DNA of 64,000 bases from Ruminococcus sp. (GCF_019417665.1 NZ_DXUU01000007.1:1-64000), one strand, 5' to 3'; positions 32,754 through 41,621 are shown, numbered from the stretch's first letter. A program made the numbers and translations. Notes: generated by a model from the sequence alone, not told the origin.

Positions 32754-35354
32754 ATGAATGCACAAAAACTGACGCAAAAATCCATAGAAGCGATTCAGGC
32801 AGCCAATGGATTGGCAGTGGAAAATCAGAATCAACAGATTGAACAAGTGCATCTGATGCTTGCGCTGTTGGAACAGGACGGTGGTCTGATTCCCCAGCTG
32901 TTCGAAAAAATGGGCGTATCTGTGGATAATGTTCAGATACAGTTGAAAAATGCCATTGACGCTCTGCCGGCTGTGACAGGCAGTGGACGTAAGGCAGACG
33001 AAGTTTATGTTTCCCAGGATGTAGACCGTGCGCTTCGGGAGGCAGAAAAAGAAGCCAGTCGCATGAAGGATGAGTACATTTCCGTAGAGCATCTGATGCT
33101 GGGTTTATTTGATGCTATGGGAAAGGCACTGACCAATGTGTTGAAACCTTTCTCTGTGACAAAGGATGCATTCCTTGCCGCATTGATGAAAGTACGCGGA
33201 AACCAGCGTGTGATGGATCAGAACCCGGAGGAAACTTATGATGTGCTGACAAAGTACGGACAGGATTTGGTGGAGCGCGCTCGTGAGGGAAAGCTGGATC
33301 CTGTCATTGGACGAGACAACGAGATTCGGAATGTGATCCGGATTCTTTCCAGAAAGACGAAAAACAATCCTGTGCTCATTGGTGAGCCTGGTGTTGGTAA
33401 AACGGCAATTGCCGAAGGACTGGCGCTGCGGATCGTTCGGGGCGATGTGCCGGATAATTTGAAAGATCGGAAGATATTCTCCCTGGATCTGGGTGCACTG
33501 ATTGCCGGTGCGAAATATCGGGGCGAATTTGAGGAACGTCTTAAGGCTGTCTTGAACGAAGTAAAAAAGAGTGAAGGCGGCATTATCCTGTTTATTGATG
33601 AACTGCATACCATTGTAGGCGCTGGAAAGTCGGACGGTGCCATGGATGCTGGCAATCTGCTGAAACCGATGTTGGCACGTGGTGAGCTGCACTGTATCGG
33701 TGCTACGACCCTGAATGAATACCGCCAGTATATTGAAAAGGATGCCGCATTGGAACGCCGGTTCCAACCGGTGCAGGTAGATGAACCGACTGTGGAGGAT
33801 ACGATCTCCATTCTGCGTGGTTTGAAAGAACGCTATGAGGTATTCCACGGTGTCAAGATCCAGGATCAGGCACTGATTGCAGCGGCGACTCTGTCTGACC
33901 GGTATATCACAGACCGTTTCCTGCCGGATAAGGCCATTGACCTGGTGGACGAAGCATGTGCTATGATCCGGACGGAGATGGATTCCATGCCCACAGAGCT
34001 GGATGAGATTCGCCGAAAGATCATGCAGCATGAAATTGAGGAAGCCGCATTGAAAAAAGAGGATGATAAGCTGTCAAAGGCGCATTTGCAGGAAGTACAG
34101 CGAGAATTGTCCGAAATGCGGGATCAGTTCCACGAAATGAAAGCAAAGTGGGAGAATGAAAAGGACGCTATTTCCAAAGTGCAGAAGCTGCGTGAGGAAT
34201 TGGAGCAGATCAATGCTGAGATCGAACGTGCTGAGCGTGACTATGATCTGAACAAGGCAGCCGAGTTGAAATACGGCAGGTTGCCAGTACTGCAAAAGCA
34301 GTTGGAAGAGGAAGAAGCTTTGGCAGAACAGCAGAAAGAAAATAAGAACTCTCTGCTGCGTGATAAAGTTACGGAAGAGGAAATCGCCCGGATCGTCGGT
34401 CGCTGGACAGGTATTCCGGTTTCAAAACTCATGGAAGGCGAACGAGAGAAGCTGCTGCACATGGAAGATGTGCTTCACCGCCGTGTTATCGGACAGGACG
34501 AGGCTGTGGAAAAAGTCAGCGAAGCTATTCTGCGTTCCCGCGCCGGCATCCAGGATCCGAATCGTCCTCTGGGATCGTTCCTGTTTCTCGGTCCTACAGG
34601 TGTGGGCAAAACCGAGTTGGCGAAAGCACTTGCCGAAGCCTTGTTCGATGATGAAAATAACATTGTCCGCATTGACATGAGCGAATATATGGAGAAATTC
34701 AGTGTGAGCCGTCTCATTGGAGCGCCTCCGGGATATGTGGGTTATGAGGAAGGCGGTCAGCTGACTGAGGCTGTTCGCCGGAAGCCTTATTCCGTGGTAC
34801 TACTGGATGAAGTAGAGAAGGCACATCCGGATGTCTTCAATATTCTGCTGCAAGTCCTGGATGATGGACGAATCACCGATTCGCAGGGGAGGACAGTGGA
34901 TTTTAAGAATACCATTATTATCCTGACCTCTAACCTGGGGTCGCTCAACATTTTGGAAGGAATCAATGCAGACGGCAATATCTCCGAACAGGCGAGAGCG
35001 GAAGTGGATGCACTGCTGAAGCAGCAGTTCCGTCCGGAATTCCTGAATCGTCTGGACGAGATCGTATTCTACAAGCCTTTGAACCGGACAGAGATCTTCC
35101 GCATTGTAGATCTGCTGTTGGGTAAACTGCACAAACGTTTGGAAGAGAAACAACTGGAGTTATCTGTCTCTGATGCAGCAAAGGATTTTATCGTGGCACA
35201 GGGCTATGATATCAACTACGGTGCACGTCCTCTGAAACGGTTGATCCAGTCCAAGTTGGAGACGCTGGTCGCCAGAAAGATCATTGCGGATGATCCGGCA
35301 CCGGGAACAGAGATTCAGATTGACTATGACGGAACAAAACTGACCTGTCAGTAA
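32754..35354 (+). CDS. clpB: ClpB disaggregase
   Basis: The 866-residue protein has the ClpB layout: Clp_N repeats (1-145), AAA1 (Walker A GEPGVGKT near 203), a coiled-coil M domain rich in Glu/Lys (about 400-525) and AAA2 (Walker A GPTGVGKT near 612, Walker B VVLLDEVEK). There is no ClpP-docking tripeptide in the AAA2 loop, which separates it from the Clp gene at 3341. With DnaK it reactivates aggregated protein. GGAGG precedes the ATG. No CIRCE or CtsR box is evident upstream. Confidence 0.95.
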   Translation: MNAQKLTQKSIEAIQAANGLAVENQNQQIEQVHLMLALLEQDGGLIPQLFEKMGVSVDNVQIQLKNAIDALPAVTGSGRKADEVYVSQDVDRALREAEKEASRMKDEYISVEHLMLGLFDAMGKALTNVLKPFSVTKDAFLAALMKVRGNQRVMDQNPEETYDVLTKYGQDLVERAREGKLDPVIGRDNEIRNVIRILSRKTKNNPVLIGEPGVGKTAIAEGLALRIVRGDVPDNLKDRKIFSLDLGALIAGAKYRGEFEERLKAVLNEVKKSEGGIILFIDELHTIVGAGKSDGAMDAGNLLKPMLARGELHCIGATTLNEYRQYIEKDAALERRFQPVQVDEPTVEDTISILRGLKERYEVFHGVKIQDQALIAAATLSDRYITDRFLPDKAIDLVDEACAMIRTEMDSMPTELDEIRRKIMQHEIEEAALKKEDDKLSKAHLQEVQRELSEMRDQFHEMKAKWENEKDAISKVQKLREELEQINAEIERAERDYDLNKAAELKYGRLPVLQKQLEEEEALAEQQKENKNSLLRDKVTEEEIARIVGRWTGIPVSKLMEGEREKLLHMEDVLHRRVIGQDEAVEKVSEAILRSRAGIQDPNRPLGSFLFLGPTGVGKTELAKALAEALFDDENNIVRIDMSEYMEKFSVSRLIGAPPGYVGYEEGGQLTEAVRRKPYSVVLLDEVEKAHPDVFNILLQVLDDGRITDSQGRTVDFKNTIIILTSNLGSLNILEGINADGNISEQARAEVDALLKQQFRPEFLNRLDEIVFYKPLNRTEIFRIVDLLLGKLHKRLEEKQLELSVSDAAKDFIVAQGYDINYGARPLKRLIQSKLETLVARKIIADDPAPGTEIQIDYDGTKLTCQ

Positions 35355-35378
35355 ATGGAACGAGTAAACAATAGACGA

Positions 35379-35419
35379 ACGGGCGGTGCTGCACGAAAAA
35401 TGTGCGGTGCCGCCGTTTT
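35379..35419 (+). terminator. Terminator of clpB
   Basis: ACGGGCGGTGCTGCAC and GTGCGGTGCCGCCGT form a long GC-rich stem with small mismatches around GAAAAAT, followed by TTTTATTT. Confidence 0.8.
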
Positions 35420-35573
35420 ATTTCTGCTTGTGATCTGAAATGCTCCTGAATACGGCGAATGGACTGTGAATACACGTATTGCATTTTTTAAAGTATTTTT
35501 TATGTGTTTTTTCATAAAAAACACACCCAAAACTGGCGAAAATCCGTGCAAATGTCATTTTTCCGAGAAGTTC

Positions 35574-35602
35574 TTGACAAATGAAAAAGAATAGTATATA
35601 AT
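35574..35602 (+). promoter_or_regulatory. Sigma-A promoter of the HU gene
   Basis: TTGACA (35574-35579) and TATAAT (35597-35602) are spaced by 17 nt. Confidence 0.85.
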
Positions 35603-35636
35603 TCGTAGTAGATTAAACTTTGAAGGAGTATGAAAT

Positions 35637-35912
35637 ATGACAAAAACTGATCTGATCGAAAAATTGCACGAGGAGAATTACTGCACAAAGAAAGATGCAG
35701 AAGCACTTGTCAATGCAGTTTTTGATGCAATTCGTGAAGCACTGGTTTCCGGTGATAAGGTAACCATTTCTAAGTTTGGCACATTTGAAGTACGGGAACG
35801 CAGCGCAAAGGAATGTAAAAATCCTCGTACCGGTGAGACGGTTCAGGTCGCAGCTTCCAAGGCACCGGTATTTAAGGCAAGTAAGAACCTGAAAGAATCT
35901 GTCAACGCATAA
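35637..35912 (+). CDS. hup: DNA-binding protein HU
   Basis: The 91-residue protein matches HU over its length: MTKTDLIEKL start, KKDAEALVNAVFDAI, GDKVTISKFGTFEVRER and the DNA-gripping arm NPRTGETVQVAASKAPVFKASKNLK. It compacts and bends DNA as a dimer. AAGGAG precedes the ATG. A DUF6465 gene follows after 20 nt. Confidence 0.97.
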   Translation: MTKTDLIEKLHEENYCTKKDAEALVNAVFDAIREALVSGDKVTISKFGTFEVRERSAKECKNPRTGETVQVAASKAPVFKASKNLKESVNA

Positions 35913-35932
35913 GAATGCAGGAGGAATGAACT

Positions 35933-36259
35933 ATGCCGAGAACAACCAAGAAAACAGAAGACGCCAAGACGCCGGCTGTTGCAGAAAAGAAAACTGCTGC
36001 TGCAAAAAAGACAGCAGCAAAGGCTGAAACAACTGCCGCACCGAAGACAACACGAACACGCAAAACGGTCAGCATAAGCCTGCAGTACGGCGGTGCCGAG
36101 TGGAACACTGATGTTTTGACGGAACGTGCCATTGTGGCATGGGCTGCGGAACACAGCCAGAAGAAAACAGCGGCAAAAGATATCCAGTTGTATGTAAAGC
36201 CGGAGGAGAGTATGGTGTACTATGTGATCAATGGAGATTCCGGTTCGTTTACGCTCTAA
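35933..36259 (+). CDS. DUF6465-like protein with Lys/Ala-rich N-terminal tail
   Basis: The 108-residue protein has a basic, Lys/Ala/Thr-rich tail (1-44, histone-like AEKKTAAAKKTAAKAE) and a small globular part (45-108) with SISLQYGGAEWNTDVLTERA and LYVKPEESMVYYVINGDSGSF. The globular pattern fits a family of short Clostridia proteins of unknown function (DUF6465). Co-transcription with HU and the charged tail hint at nucleic acid association; this is inference. AGGAGG precedes the start. Confidence 0.7.
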   Translation: MPRTTKKTEDAKTPAVAEKKTAAAKKTAAKAETTAAPKTTRTRKTVSISLQYGGAEWNTDVLTERAIVAWAAEHSQKKTAAKDIQLYVKPEESMVYYVINGDSGSFTL

Positions 36260-36273
36260 AAAACATAAGGGTC

Positions 36274-36316
36274 AAAAAATATCCGCACAGTCAGGTGGGC
36301 TGTGCGGATATTTTTG
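36274..36316. terminator. Terminator of the HU operon
   Basis: AAAAATATCCGCACAG and CTGTGCGGATATTTTT form a perfect 16-bp stem with a 9-nt loop; usable in both directions. Confidence 0.9.
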
Positions 36317-36330
36317 CTTTAAAAAGAAAA

Positions 36331-36354
36331 ACACACGGAATGTTTTCCGTGTGC
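36331..36354 (-). terminator. Terminator of the cohesin-like lipoprotein gene
   Basis: CACACGGAA and TTCCGTGTG pair around a 4-nt loop, followed by GTTTTTC on the minus strand, 20 nt after the stop codon. The close terminator argues that the protein ends where predicted. Confidence 0.8.
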
Positions 36355-36374
36355 CTTAGTTTTACGAAAAAAAG

Positions 36375-37280
36375 TTATTCAGAAATTGCCATTTCGATGG
36401 AGTCACTGCAATCCTCGCCGACTACTGCATCTACGACTTCCAGTGCATTTGCATCATACTTGAAGCGGAAGATCAGTGCAACGATACCAGGATTGTCCGA
36501 CATATCAAAGCGAACTGTGACTTCATCGCCTTGGTTGCCCTTTGCTGTGCCGGAAGTGATAGTAAATTTACCGCTTTCTGGAGTACCAGCTTCTTTCTGC
36601 GAAGCACTTCCTACGGCGATGTCACCCTCAACGAAAGCGACACTTACACTTTCTGCATCCCAGTTTGCAAAGTCGTTTGCACCAGCTGTGATAGCATAGT
36701 TGCCATCTGGAGCGTCTTCTTTGATCTTAAAGGTAACATCCAGGAAATCGCCGTTGCAGACAACGTCACCGCCGGAGGACATGTCCAGCCAGTATGCCTG
36801 GAAAGTCTTATAATTAGCGGTATACGTATCCCCGTTTCCAGAAGTATTATTGCTTCCAGAGCTATTGTTGCCGCCGACAGTAGAACTCTCATTGGAATTT
36901 CCGTTGGGACTGCTGCTGTTTTCACCGCTGACAACTTCTGTCACAGTGTTGCCGTTTTCGTCGACAACCGGCTGACCAGCATCATCAGTGACAACAACAT
37001 AAGTATCCCCATCAGAATTGTTTCCGCTTTGGTTATTGACCCCCTGGTTTACAGGGACATCTGCGTTCCCGGAGGATTCGCCGTCCTCTTCAATGGCATA
37101 ATTAAAGATCATTTCCTGCTTCTGCATCTTTTCCAGATCTTCTGAAGCCATCGTGCCAACGCTGTTTTCTTCAACGCTATTGCTATTCGAATCTTCATTT
37201 TTCTTGCCGCATGCACCGCACGTTACCCCAATCGCACAAACCAGCAGGCAGGCAATCCATCTTGCTCGAGTTGATTTCAT
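36375..37280 (-). CDS. Lipoprotein with cohesin-like halves in swapped order
   Basis: The 301-residue precursor has a lipoprotein signal with Cys near residue 21-24 (VTCGACGKK), then a long Asn/Ser/Gly-rich stalk (28-155). Residues 158-223 resemble the second half of a cohesin (GDFLDVTFKIKEDAPDGNYAI, then VSVAFVEGDIAV). Residues 238-290 resemble the first half (GTAKGNQGDEVTVRFDMSDNPG, then FRFKYDANALEVVDAVVGED). In ordinary cohesins the order is the reverse. The protein therefore looks like a circular permutation or a fusion of two partial cohesins. It could display dockerin enzymes on the membrane outer face, or have another adhesive role. It has a consensus promoter and terminator of its own. 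Confidence 0.65.
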   Translation of the reverse strand: MKSTRARWIACLLVCAIGVTCGACGKKNEDSNSNSVEENSVGTMASEDLEKMQKQEMIFNYAIEEDGESSGNADVPVNQGVNNQSGNNSDGDTYVVVTDDAGQPVVDENGNTVTEVVSGENSSSPNGNSNESSTVGGNNSSGSNNTSGNGDTYTANYKTFQAYWLDMSSGGDVVCNGDFLDVTFKIKEDAPDGNYAITAGANDFANWDAESVSVAFVEGDIAVGSASQKEAGTPESGKFTITSGTAKGNQGDEVTVRFDMSDNPGIVALIFRFKYDANALEVVDAVVGEDCSDSIEMAISE

Positions 37281-37316
37281 AGAACAAGTTCCTTTCTAAA
37301 TTAGTTGATACGTCTT

Positions 37317-37345
37317 ATTATACACGCTTCAGGGGGAAATGTCAA
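37317..37345 (-). promoter_or_regulatory. Sigma-A promoter of the cohesin-like lipoprotein
   Basis: On the minus strand, TTGACA (37345-37340) and TATAAT (37322-37317) are spaced by 17 nt. Confidence 0.85.
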
Positions 37346-37385
37346 GTGCTTTTGTAAAAATGTCATAAACAGGCACAAATAGGGG

Positions 37386-37414
37386 TTGCAATTTTCGTAA
37401 AATCGGGGTATACT
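37386..37414 (+). promoter_or_regulatory. Promoter of the TVP38-family gene
   Basis: TTGCAA (37386-37391) and TATACT (37409-37414) are spaced by 17 nt. Confidence 0.65.
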
Positions 37415-37468
37415 GTTATTGAAAGCAATGATATGACACACTGAAAAAAATTACGGGAGCGATTCTGT

Positions 37469-38194
37469 ATGAAGAAGAACACAAAACGAACGGTTTCCTG
37501 GCGGACGATCCTTATGCTGCTGGCTATAGCGGCTGTCTGTATTGCAGCTTGTGTTGCAATGCTGCCTCTGATAAGACTGCTTTCCAGCGATGAGGGACAA
37601 GCTGTTATTATTGAAAAGATGCAGGATTTTGGCATTTTTGCACCATTGCTATTTGTTTTGCTCCAGGTGGTTCAGGTGGTGATTGCTGTCATTCCCGGTG
37701 GCCCGGTGCCCATGATCGGCGGTGTACTCTTCGGGGAATGGGGTGCTCTGGCACTGTCTCTGGCAGGTTTTTTTCTGGGGACGGTGCTGGTGTATTATCT
37801 GGTGCAGTGGATCGGTAAACCTTTGGTTGACCGATTCGTGTCGGAAAAGCATTTCCAGAAATTTGATTTTCTTCTGGAGGGAAAGCGTACAGAGCTTCTG
37901 ATTTTTTTGGTATTCCTTCTGCCTGGACTGCCGAAGGATGTGCTCACTTATCTTGTTTCATTTAATTCCAGAATCAAGCCCATGCATCTGTTTCTGCTGA
38001 CCACGTTGGGCAGAACGCCTGCCACGATCCTGACTGTTTTTCTGGGCGGCAGCCTTTGGGACGGCAATTATATTCTGACTATCGTTCTGACCGGCGTTAT
38101 TCTGCTCCTGGCATTTGCTGGCTGGATGATCAAGAAACATGTGGATAAGCGCGCAGAACGGAAAACGAAAAAATCAGAAACGCAAACCCATTGA
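37469..38194 (+). CDS. TVP38/TMEM64 family membrane protein
   Basis: The 241-residue protein has about six membrane segments and the VTT/SNARE-associated (DedA-related) pattern: FVLLQVVQVVIAVIPGGPVPMIGGVLFG (about 62-89), GFFLGTVLVYYLVQWIG, FLLPGLPKDVLTYLVSF and GRTPATILTVFLGGSL. Relatives are thought to move lipids across membranes. GGGAG precedes the ATG. A CbbX-like AAA protein follows after 15 nt. Confidence 0.85.
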   Translation: MKKNTKRTVSWRTILMLLAIAAVCIAACVAMLPLIRLLSSDEGQAVIIEKMQDFGIFAPLLFVLLQVVQVVIAVIPGGPVPMIGGVLFGEWGALALSLAGFFLGTVLVYYLVQWIGKPLVDRFVSEKHFQKFDFLLEGKRTELLIFLVFLLPGLPKDVLTYLVSFNSRIKPMHLFLLTTLGRTPATILTVFLGGSLWDGNYILTIVLTGVILLLAFAGWMIKKHVDKRAERKTKKSETQTH

Positions 38195-38209
38195 GAAAGG
38201 AACCGCATT

Positions 38210-39649
38210 ATGCAGCACAACAATTTGCAAGCCTCTCTGGCGTATCTTGATACGCTGTATCATACATACGCATCTCAAGGGATCCAGGTGACCGGCAGCC
38301 AAATGTCCCTTTTCGAATATGCCGGATTTGCCAACCTGAAATACCTGTTGTTTCTGGCAAATCAGGATCGGGTGATCACGGATGCCGAGACAGAATACAT
38401 CAATACTTGTTTGCACCAGTCCATGACAACACCTATGCTGGAGCGCTTTTTGCAGCAAAATGCCATTTCCTTTTCCGGCACAGTGGATTCTCTTTTGGTG
38501 CTTTTGTCTGCCCTGATCCGTGCAGATCTGAACGGGAACGGCACAGACGGCAGCGTATCTCTTCTTTGGCTGCAAACGCTGGAACAGCTTGGCAATCAGT
38601 TTTCCATTAAAACTGCTGGCAGCGTGGATCCGCAGCAGCAGATCGTCCAGCGTTCTATTTTACAGCAACTGACGAATTACCGTACAGCGGCAATGGCAAA
38701 GTGCAAGCGCAGTGATCGGGAACGTCCTGCCACTGTTCCGAAAGAATTCGGGCAGGATCTGCCGCCGGTGCCTCTTTCTAAAGAGCCGGTAGTAACAGAA
38801 GTGGCAGTTACTGATGCGCCTACAGAAACCCTGGAAGAACTGCTGGAACAGCTTCATGCTCTGATCGGTTTGCAAAGCGTCAAGGAAGAGTTGGATAGTC
38901 TGATCAATCTGCTGAAAATCCGTAGTCTTCGTCAGCAGCGTGGTTTGCCTTTGCCTCAGACATCTTTGCACATGGTCTTTTCCGGTAATCCCGGCACGGG
39001 CAAAACGACTGTGGCACGGCTTCTTGCAAAGATCTATGCACGGCTGGGCATTCTGAAAAAAGGGCATCTGGTGGAAGCTGACCGTGCTACACTTGTCAGC
39101 GGCTATGTGGGACAGACTGCCATCAAGACCAAAAAAGTGATTGATCAGGCCATGGGCGGCGTGCTTTTTATTGATGAAGCCTATACTCTCACCAGTTCCT
39201 CTGGTGGAAATGACTTTGGCACAGAGGCAGTGAATACGCTGCTCAAAGAAATGGAAGATCACCGGGACGATCTGATTGTCATTGTTGCCGGCTATCCCGA
39301 TGAAATGGAACAATTCCTGGATGTGAATCCGGGTCTGCGTTCCCGGTTTCGCCAGGTTATTGTCTTTGCAGACTATACGCCGGAGGAACTCATGGAGATA
39401 TTTTCGGATATCTGTGACAGCTACTGCCTAAAAATGACTCCGGAGACCTATGCCTATGTGCAGGAATATTTCCGGAAACGCAGTGCAGATGCCGGAAAGA
39501 ATTTTGCCAATGCCCGTGATGTCCGCAATTTCTTCGAATTTGCACTTACCAATCAGGCAGATCGTCTGGCGCAGATCCAGGGGACGATATCAGATGAGAC
39601 CCTGCTGACGCTTATGCCGGAGGATGTGGAGAGTATCGCTTTGATATAA
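38210..39649 (+). CDS. CbbX/SpoVK-like AAA ATPase with N-terminal helical domain
   Basis: The 479-residue protein has an N-terminal helical region (1-190, TerB-like in its acidic/helical character but not identified with certainty) and a CbbX/SpoVK-type AAA domain (about 215-470): IGLQSVKEELDSLI, Walker A FSGNPGTGKTTVARLLA, SGYVGQTAIKTK, Walker B GGVLFIDEAYTL, sensor/arginine region NPGLRSRFRQVI and a C-terminal NARDVRNFFE sensor-2 segment. Such proteins remodel other proteins (SpoVK in sporulation, CbbX on Rubisco). The client here is unknown. Confidence 0.82.
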   Translation: MQHNNLQASLAYLDTLYHTYASQGIQVTGSQMSLFEYAGFANLKYLLFLANQDRVITDAETEYINTCLHQSMTTPMLERFLQQNAISFSGTVDSLLVLLSALIRADLNGNGTDGSVSLLWLQTLEQLGNQFSIKTAGSVDPQQQIVQRSILQQLTNYRTAAMAKCKRSDRERPATVPKEFGQDLPPVPLSKEPVVTEVAVTDAPTETLEELLEQLHALIGLQSVKEELDSLINLLKIRSLRQQRGLPLPQTSLHMVFSGNPGTGKTTVARLLAKIYARLGILKKGHLVEADRATLVSGYVGQTAIKTKKVIDQAMGGVLFIDEAYTLTSSSGGNDFGTEAVNTLLKEMEDHRDDLIVIVAGYPDEMEQFLDVNPGLRSRFRQVIVFADYTPEELMEIFSDICDSYCLKMTPETYAYVQEYFRKRSADAGKNFANARDVRNFFEFALTNQADRLAQIQGTISDETLLTLMPEDVESIALI

Positions 39650-39746
39650 AGGGCAACATCCAGGTATTTTCGCTTGATTTCATCCCTGGGAATGACAATT
39701 TCGTTTTTGTTCACAGATGATATATTTATATTTCATAAATTTCTTG

Positions 39747-39752
39747 TATACT
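39747..39752 (+). promoter_or_regulatory. Possible -10 element of amt-glnK
   Basis: TATACT at 39747-39752 lacks a convincing -35 box, so expression may need an activator or another signal. The rest of 39650-39974 holds the leader described next and a CCAGG/CCTGG hairpin near 39661-39690. Confidence 0.35.
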
Positions 39753-39796
39753 AATAGCATGAGGAAGAATCCGGCAAAGAAGGATTTATTTCGAAT

Positions 39797-39846
39797 ACGG
39801 ACAATGGCGTCCCGTACAGCACAATCGCTGCACGAGGCGCTTTTTT
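39797..39846 (+). promoter_or_regulatory. Candidate ANTAR-type two-hairpin leader of amt-glnK
   Basis: Hairpin 1 is ACGGAC-AATGGC-GTCC(C)GT (39797-39815), with a six-base loop having A at position 1 and G at position 4, as bound by ANTAR-domain antiterminators. Hairpin 2 (39814-39833) has loop ACAATC with A at 1 but A at 4. Six T follow at 39841-39846, but no clear terminator stem is found. ANTAR control of nitrogen genes is known in Firmicutes; the regulator is not in this window. Confidence 0.35.
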
Positions 39847-39974
39847 GTGCCCTCCAGTGATTGTTTCGAATGGCGGAAACAAAGGCGTTGCTGCTTGGAC
39901 TTCTGCATTGTAGCGGTGATTCCTTGGCGTGGAAACATTTTAAGATATCATTTGGTTTGGAGGACAAAATTATT

Positions 39975-41219
39975 ATGGATTCTGGAAATATTGCATTTGT
40001 GATGATATGTGCAGCCATGGTGTTCTTTATGACACCGGGTCTGTCCTGCTTTTACGGCGGTCTGGTGCGCCGGAAAAACGCCGTGAACACGATGTTTGCT
40101 TCAGTCTTTACCATTGGTACCGGAATTGTCATGTGGGTACTGTTCGGCTATTCGCTTTCGTTCGGAACAGATCATTTTGGCGTTATCGGCGATTTCAGCT
40201 GGTTTGGTCTGGAGGGCGTATCTCTGACAGAGCCTTATGTGGAAGGGCAGCAGATCCCCAATATGGTATTCTGCCTGTTTCAGATGATGTTCGCTGTCAT
40301 TACACCGGCACTGATCACTGGCTCTGTTGCTGGAAGAATGCGGTTTAAGTCTTTGTTTGTATTTCTGGTTCTGTGGAGTCTGGTGGTCTATTATCCCATG
40401 GCGCACATGGTCTGGGCAGACGGTGGATTCCTGGCGGAGATCGGTTCGATAGACTTTGCCGGCGGTAACGTAGTGCATATCAGCTCCGGTGTGACGGCTT
40501 TGGTACTCTGCATTCTGCTGGGCAAGCGGTATGATTATTCCCGTGCCAACTATAAGATCCACAGCATTCCCATGGTTGCACTTGGCGCATTTATCCTGCT
40601 GTTCGGCTGGTTTGGTTTTAATGCAGGTTCTGCTCTGGCAGCAGATGGTCTGGCAGCACATGCCTTTGTCACAACGGCAGTCTCCTCGGCAGCTGCCATG
40701 CTCTCCTGGATGCTGTGTGATGTTCTGGTAAACAAGAAGGCAACTTTTGTAGGCGCCTGCACAGGCATGGTTGCCGGTCTGGTAGGCATTACGCCGGGCG
40801 CAGGCTTTGTACCCATCTGGGCAGCCGTTCTCATTGGTCTGACCACCTCACCTATCTGCTTCTTCATGATTTCTTGGGCAAAGAAAAAGTTCGGCTATGA
40901 CGATGCACTGGATGCCTTTGGCTGCCATGGCGTCGGTGGTATATGGGGCGGTATCTGCACCGGATTGTTCACAAAGGTTTCGATCAATGATATCGGTCAG
41001 GGCAACGGCTTATTCTTCGGTGATACAAAGTTGTTCTTCATGCAGTTGGCTAGTATCGGTATTACCATTGTAGTAGCAGTTGTGGGTACGCTGATTTGCT
41101 ATGGCATTACCCGGTTGCTCACCGGTCAGATTCGTGTCAGCGAACGGGATGAGCGTATCGGTCTGGATCGCTCGCAGCATGGCGAATCGGCATATCCGTC
41201 GTTTAACGGCTTAGACTAA
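39975..41219 (+). CDS. amt: Ammonium transporter Amt
   Basis: The start at 39975 (MDSGNIAF) follows GGAGG; longer in-frame starts run through the leader. The 414-residue protein has eleven membrane segments and Amt motifs: PGLSCFYGGLVRRKN near 21, QMMFAVITPALITG, WADGGFLAEIGSIDFAGGNVVHISSG with the first pore His, and DALDAFGCHGVGGIWGG with the second His. It conducts ammonium into the cell. glnK follows 20 nt later, the classical pair. Confidence 0.95.
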   Translation: MDSGNIAFVMICAAMVFFMTPGLSCFYGGLVRRKNAVNTMFASVFTIGTGIVMWVLFGYSLSFGTDHFGVIGDFSWFGLEGVSLTEPYVEGQQIPNMVFCLFQMMFAVITPALITGSVAGRMRFKSLFVFLVLWSLVVYYPMAHMVWADGGFLAEIGSIDFAGGNVVHISSGVTALVLCILLGKRYDYSRANYKIHSIPMVALGAFILLFGWFGFNAGSALAADGLAAHAFVTTAVSSAAAMLSWMLCDVLVNKKATFVGACTGMVAGLVGITPGAGFVPIWAAVLIGLTTSPICFFMISWAKKKFGYDDALDAFGCHGVGGIWGGICTGLFTKVSINDIGQGNGLFFGDTKLFFMQLASIGITIVVAVVGTLICYGITRLLTGQIRVSERDERIGLDRSQHGESAYPSFNGLD

Positions 41220-41239
41220 TTATAGGAGGAGAGACAGAG

Positions 41240-41602
41240 ATGATTATTAAAGTGGAAGCAATTATCCGGGAAGAAAAGCTGGAGGATGTGCTGGATGCAC
41301 TGGCAGCACTGGATGTGCACGGTGTGACCTGCTATCAGGTCATGGGCTGCGGTACCCAGCGTGGTCTGAAAGAATATGCCTATGTGCGTGGCCATCAGCA
41401 GGTGGAGATCCAGATGCTCCCGAAGATCAAGCTGGAGGTGCTTGTTTCCTCGGAGGAGTGGGAGCAGAAAACCATTGACACCATTCAGAAGGCAGCATAT
41501 ACCGGCAATATTGGCGATGGAAAGATCTTTAGTTACGATGTCCGGGAAGCGATGCGCATTCGTACTAAGGAGACTGGCTATGATGCCATTCAGCCGGAGT
41601 AA
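41240..41602 (+). CDS. glnK: PII nitrogen regulatory protein GlnK
   Basis: The 120-residue protein has the PII fold: start MIIKVEAIIREEKLEDVLDAL, T-loop GCGTQRGLKEYAYVRGHQQVEIQMLPK, and the B/C-loop region TGNIGDGKIFSYDVREAMRIRT. It binds ATP/ADP and 2-oxoglutarate and plugs Amt. The T-loop position equal to Tyr51 of enterobacterial PII appears to be Gln, so uridylylation there is unlikely, as in many Firmicutes. AGGAGG precedes the ATG. A strong terminator follows. Confidence 0.93.
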   Translation: MIIKVEAIIREEKLEDVLDALAALDVHGVTCYQVMGCGTQRGLKEYAYVRGHQQVEIQMLPKIKLEVLVSSEEWEQKTIDTIQKAAYTGNIGDGKIFSYDVREAMRIRTKETGYDAIQPE

Positions 41603-41621
41603 ACGGTTTCATTAAGATAAG

